From: JAGVVZ01 sp964372465
GTDB taxonomy: Archaea > Aenigmatarchaeota > Aenigmatarchaeia > CG10238-14
DNA: 14,416 nt
Direction of reading: 5' to 3'
NCBI GenBank assembly: GCA_964372465.1
Contig: CAYJRA010000020.1
Coordinates: 1 to 14,416, forward strand
Position 1 is the stretch's first letter. The number at the start of each line of letters is the position of its first letter. Positions 12,911 through 14,416 of the stretch are shown here, in pieces. A program made the translations under genes and the position numbers. The notes beneath the pieces were generated by a model. That model had not been told where the DNA came from, did no database searches, and saw nothing but the letters and a program-made list of their open reading frames with translations.

Positions 12911-13555
12911 CTATTTCTCATCATTCAGTTTAATATATCCTTTAAGTAGAATATAACCCATCTTGCTTAATTTCACAAACAATATTTTGTTTTTTTCTTT
13001 TGTATCAACAAGACGAAATTCCTTCAGGCCCTTATGTTTGTAATTGCCGTTTATGTGGTAAGATAAAAGTGATGTGGACATCCCAGTTTTTTCATTTAAT
13101 TTTTTCAGAGATAGATAATCTTCAGCATCCAGACATCTTAGTATTTTCATTTTGTTTTCAGTTAATTCATTATAATATGACAGCTTCATTATCGGCAGTA
13201 ACATAACTTTATCATCCATAACACCGAATGCCTTTAAACCGTTTGCAAAAGCAGCGCTAAGTGCAGCACAGGTGCTTATGTTATCACCAGTTGCTATGTT
13301 AACTAGTAGATCATCGTTTTTATACAGAAAACATATTTTTCCAAAAACTCTAAACATTTCTTCCATAATATTATCATTAATCTGTATAATTTCAGATTTT
13401 ATTGTGAATTCTTCCAGTTTCTTTTTAAGATCTTGTGCATTTTTCAATTTATTAAGTGGTGATATTAGTATAAATTTTTCAGTAGGAAATTCTTTCATTC
13501 CAACGAAGGCATGTTTCAAATTATCTCCAATTGGAGCAATTACAGTATAACCCAT
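12911..13555 (-). CDS. CARF-like sensor with C-terminal winged helix (DUF6293-like regulator)
   Basis: 214 residues. Residues about 1-125 form a Rossmann-like sensor: the strand MGYTVIAPIGDN, then FILISPL, and NIATGDNISTCAALSAAFANG (86-106), the Gly/Thr-rich loop plus helix typical of CARF domains. Residues about 132-214 are a winged helix (ENKMKILRCLDAEDYLSLKKLNEKTGMSTSLLSYHING...). This arrangement matches Csa3-type and DUF6293 archaeal regulators, whose sensor binds nucleotides (cyclic oligoadenylate in Csa3). No CRISPR array or cas gene is visible here. ATG 13555 is about 26 bases below a TATA-like ATATTTAAAA on the minus strand, so the message is leaderless. It is divergent from merP and lies upstream of the CPVC operon, which suggests control of both. 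Confidence 0.82.
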   Translation of the reverse strand: MGYTVIAPIGDNLKHAFVGMKEFPTEKFILISPLNKLKNAQDLKKKLEEFTIKSEIIQINDNIMEEMFRVFGKICFLYKNDDLLVNIATGDNISTCAALSAAFANGLKAFGVMDDKVMLLPIMKLSYYNELTENKMKILRCLDAEDYLSLKKLNEKTGMSTSLLSYHINGNYKHKGLKEFRLVDTKEKNKILFVKLSKMGYILLKGYIKLNDEK

Positions 13556-13601
13556 ATCAAATAGTAAAGATAACTGATTTTAAATATTTTTGTTTTATTA
13601 T

Positions 13602-13642
13602 CAAAATTTTGTTTTTACAATCAAAGGTTAATTATAAATATT
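13602..13642 (+). promoter_or_regulatory. Promoter region of the merP-like gene
   Basis: A TATA-like AATTATAAATATT (13630-13642) puts the start near 13665, before GAGAGGTG at 13675-13682. Upstream lie a palindrome CAAAATTTTG (13602-13611) and one copy of GTTTTTAC (13611-13618), candidate binding sites for the divergent regulator. Confidence 0.5.
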
Positions 13643-13687
13643 TTCTAGGAAAATTATGATAAAGAAGAGTCATAGAGAGGTGAATAA

Positions 13688-14077
13688 ATGAATAAAACAG
13701 TTTTGGCACTTGTTATATTGGCAGTAGTTGGTGTGCTGGTGTTAGCATTTTCTTCTACAAATAAGACTACTAAGGCCACTGTAAGCTCAAATGATTTGGA
13801 TACTGAGAATTTACATCATCTGGTTCTAGATATAAAAGGTATGTATTGTCCGGCTTGCGGTCCAGGAATAGCTAAAATGTACTCTGAAACAGATGGAGTA
13901 GTCATTGCAAAGGTGAGTAAAGCAAGCGAGAAAGGAGAGATAGTATATGATTCAAGTAAGATATCTAAAGAACAGTTGTTAAATCTTTTGAAAGATCCTT
14001 ATAAAGGAACTGTTGTAGTTGATATGCTAGCAACGCATGATATGATTGAGCAAGTAAGGATGTTGGAAAATGACTAA
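13688..14077 (+). CDS. merP: MerP-like heavy-metal-associated (HMA) domain protein, membrane anchored
   Basis: 129 residues. A hydrophobic segment at about 4-22 (signal peptide or anchor) is followed by a Thr/Ser-rich linker and an HMA domain starting HLVLDIKGMYCPACGPGI. The metal ligands are C54 and C57 in GMYCPAC, equal to GMTCxxC of MerP and copper chaperones; GVVIAKVSKASEKGEIVYD and ISKEQLLNLLKD complete the ferredoxin-like fold. Its role would be to catch a soft metal ion (Hg2+ or Cu+) outside the membrane and hand it to the MerT-like transporter. GAGAGGTG before the ATG is a strong binding site. The next gene starts within its last codons (8-base overlap). The metal is not decided by the sequence. 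Confidence 0.88.
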   Translation: MNKTVLALVILAVVGVLVLAFSSTNKTTKATVSSNDLDTENLHHLVLDIKGMYCPACGPGIAKMYSETDGVVIAKVSKASEKGEIVYDSSKISKEQLLNLLKDPYKGTVVVDMLATHDMIEQVRMLEND

Positions 14078-14416
14078 AAAAGTTAGAAAAGAAGAAAATA
14101 CAAACAAAGCTTTGGGGATTGGGATAACAGGTGCTTTGATTGCATCACTTTGTTGCATCACCCCTTTAGTCATTGTTTTCTTTGGTCTTGGTAGTATATC
14201 GTTTGCCTTAAGTTTTACTAAATATAAACCATTTTTTATTATTCTTGGCTCATTATTCATTGGTTTAGCAGTATTTTTAAAAATTAAAAAACCAGGAGCA
14301 ACATGTTCGATTAATCCAGAAGAAATTAGAAAGAAAAAATATTTCATAATTGTGGCTGTAATAACCATGGTGATTTTATATTTTGTCATTCAAAATTACA
14401 TTTTACCTATTCTTGG
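14070..14416 (+). CDS. merT: MerT-like metal transporter, 3' end outside the window
   Basis: Open from ATG 14070 to the edge (115 codons and part of the next). A basic start is followed by helix 1, GIGITGALIASLCCITPLVI, with the vicinal pair C28-C29 that receives the metal in MerT; helix 2 at about 54-71; a cytosolic loop with a single Cys (C79 in GATCSINPEE); helix 3 at about 91-110. MerT has a CC pair in helix 1 and two cysteines in the loop, so the loop here is one short unless more follow. It overlaps merP by 8 bases, so the two are translated together. A reductase or efflux gene would be expected next but is outside the window. Confidence 0.85.
   Translation, partial: MTKKVRKEENTNKALGIGITGALIASLCCITPLVIVFFGLGSISFALSFTKYKPFFIILGSLFIGLAVFLKIKKPGATCSINPEEIRKKKYFIIVAVITMVILYFVIQNYILPIL

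Noticed and set aside
14027..14389. 120-codon minus-strand frame at the right edge
   Set aside because: It opposes the MerT-like gene, whose CC motif and coupling to merP are convincing.
9487..14416. A second attachment-site copy of the tRNA-Ala 3' end
   Set aside because: By eye no repeat of the T arm/acceptor sequence occurs elsewhere in the window; any such copy would be outside.

Overview
The window looks like a piece of an AT-rich archaeal chromosome, most plausibly from a small-genome DPANN-type lineage (the lineage is an inference). The archaeal signs are: two tRNA genes interrupted by introns whose boundaries fit bulge-helix-bulge (BHB) folds, no encoded CCA tails, an archaeal-type Lhr helicase, and TATA-like boxes 25-30 bases ahead of many start codons, several of which appear leaderless. 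Against this background the tRNA t6A-modification genes are of the bacterial kind (TsaC, TsaE, TsaD) rather than the archaeal KEOPS/Kae1 kind.

Layout. 1-61 (-): start of a gene running off the left edge. 234-3029 (+): Lhr helicase. 3139-3753 (+): unknown membrane-anchored protein. 3819-6987 (-): a tight four-gene operon, read right to left as a TsaC-TsaE fusion, an unknown 271-residue protein, bacterial-type TsaD and a DUF167 protein. 7069-7518 (+) and 7515-7745 (-): two small unknown proteins that meet tail to tail. 7856-8551 (+): membrane-anchored DsbA-like oxidoreductase. 8553-9128 (-): 3-methyladenine DNA glycosylase I. 9149-9287 (-): tRNA-Ile(GAU), apparently with three introns. 9403-9486 (+): tRNA-Ala(CGC) with an 11-base intron in the anticodon stem.

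From about 9490 to the right edge the content looks accessory. A broken IS481-like transposase lies beside tRNA-Ala, followed by a small zinc-ribbon protein. An HxlR-type repressor is divergent from a 42-residue peptide with eight cysteines (metallothionein-like), with an 18-bp perfect palindrome and a second partial copy between and inside them. Next is a minus-strand operon of four envelope proteins: a CPVC/CPYC membrane protein, an NTF2-like anchored protein, a 30-residue membrane peptide, and an anchored His/Cys-rich protein. A CARF-like/winged-helix regulator then stands divergent from MerP-like and MerT-like genes, the latter cut by the window end. I read this right-hand half as a metal or thiol-toxicant handling island: soft-metal uptake (MerP/MerT), cytosolic sequestration (Cys-rich peptide), extracytoplasmic His/Cys proteins and two dedicated regulators. 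That reading is inference from motifs and neighbourhood; no single gene proves the substrate.
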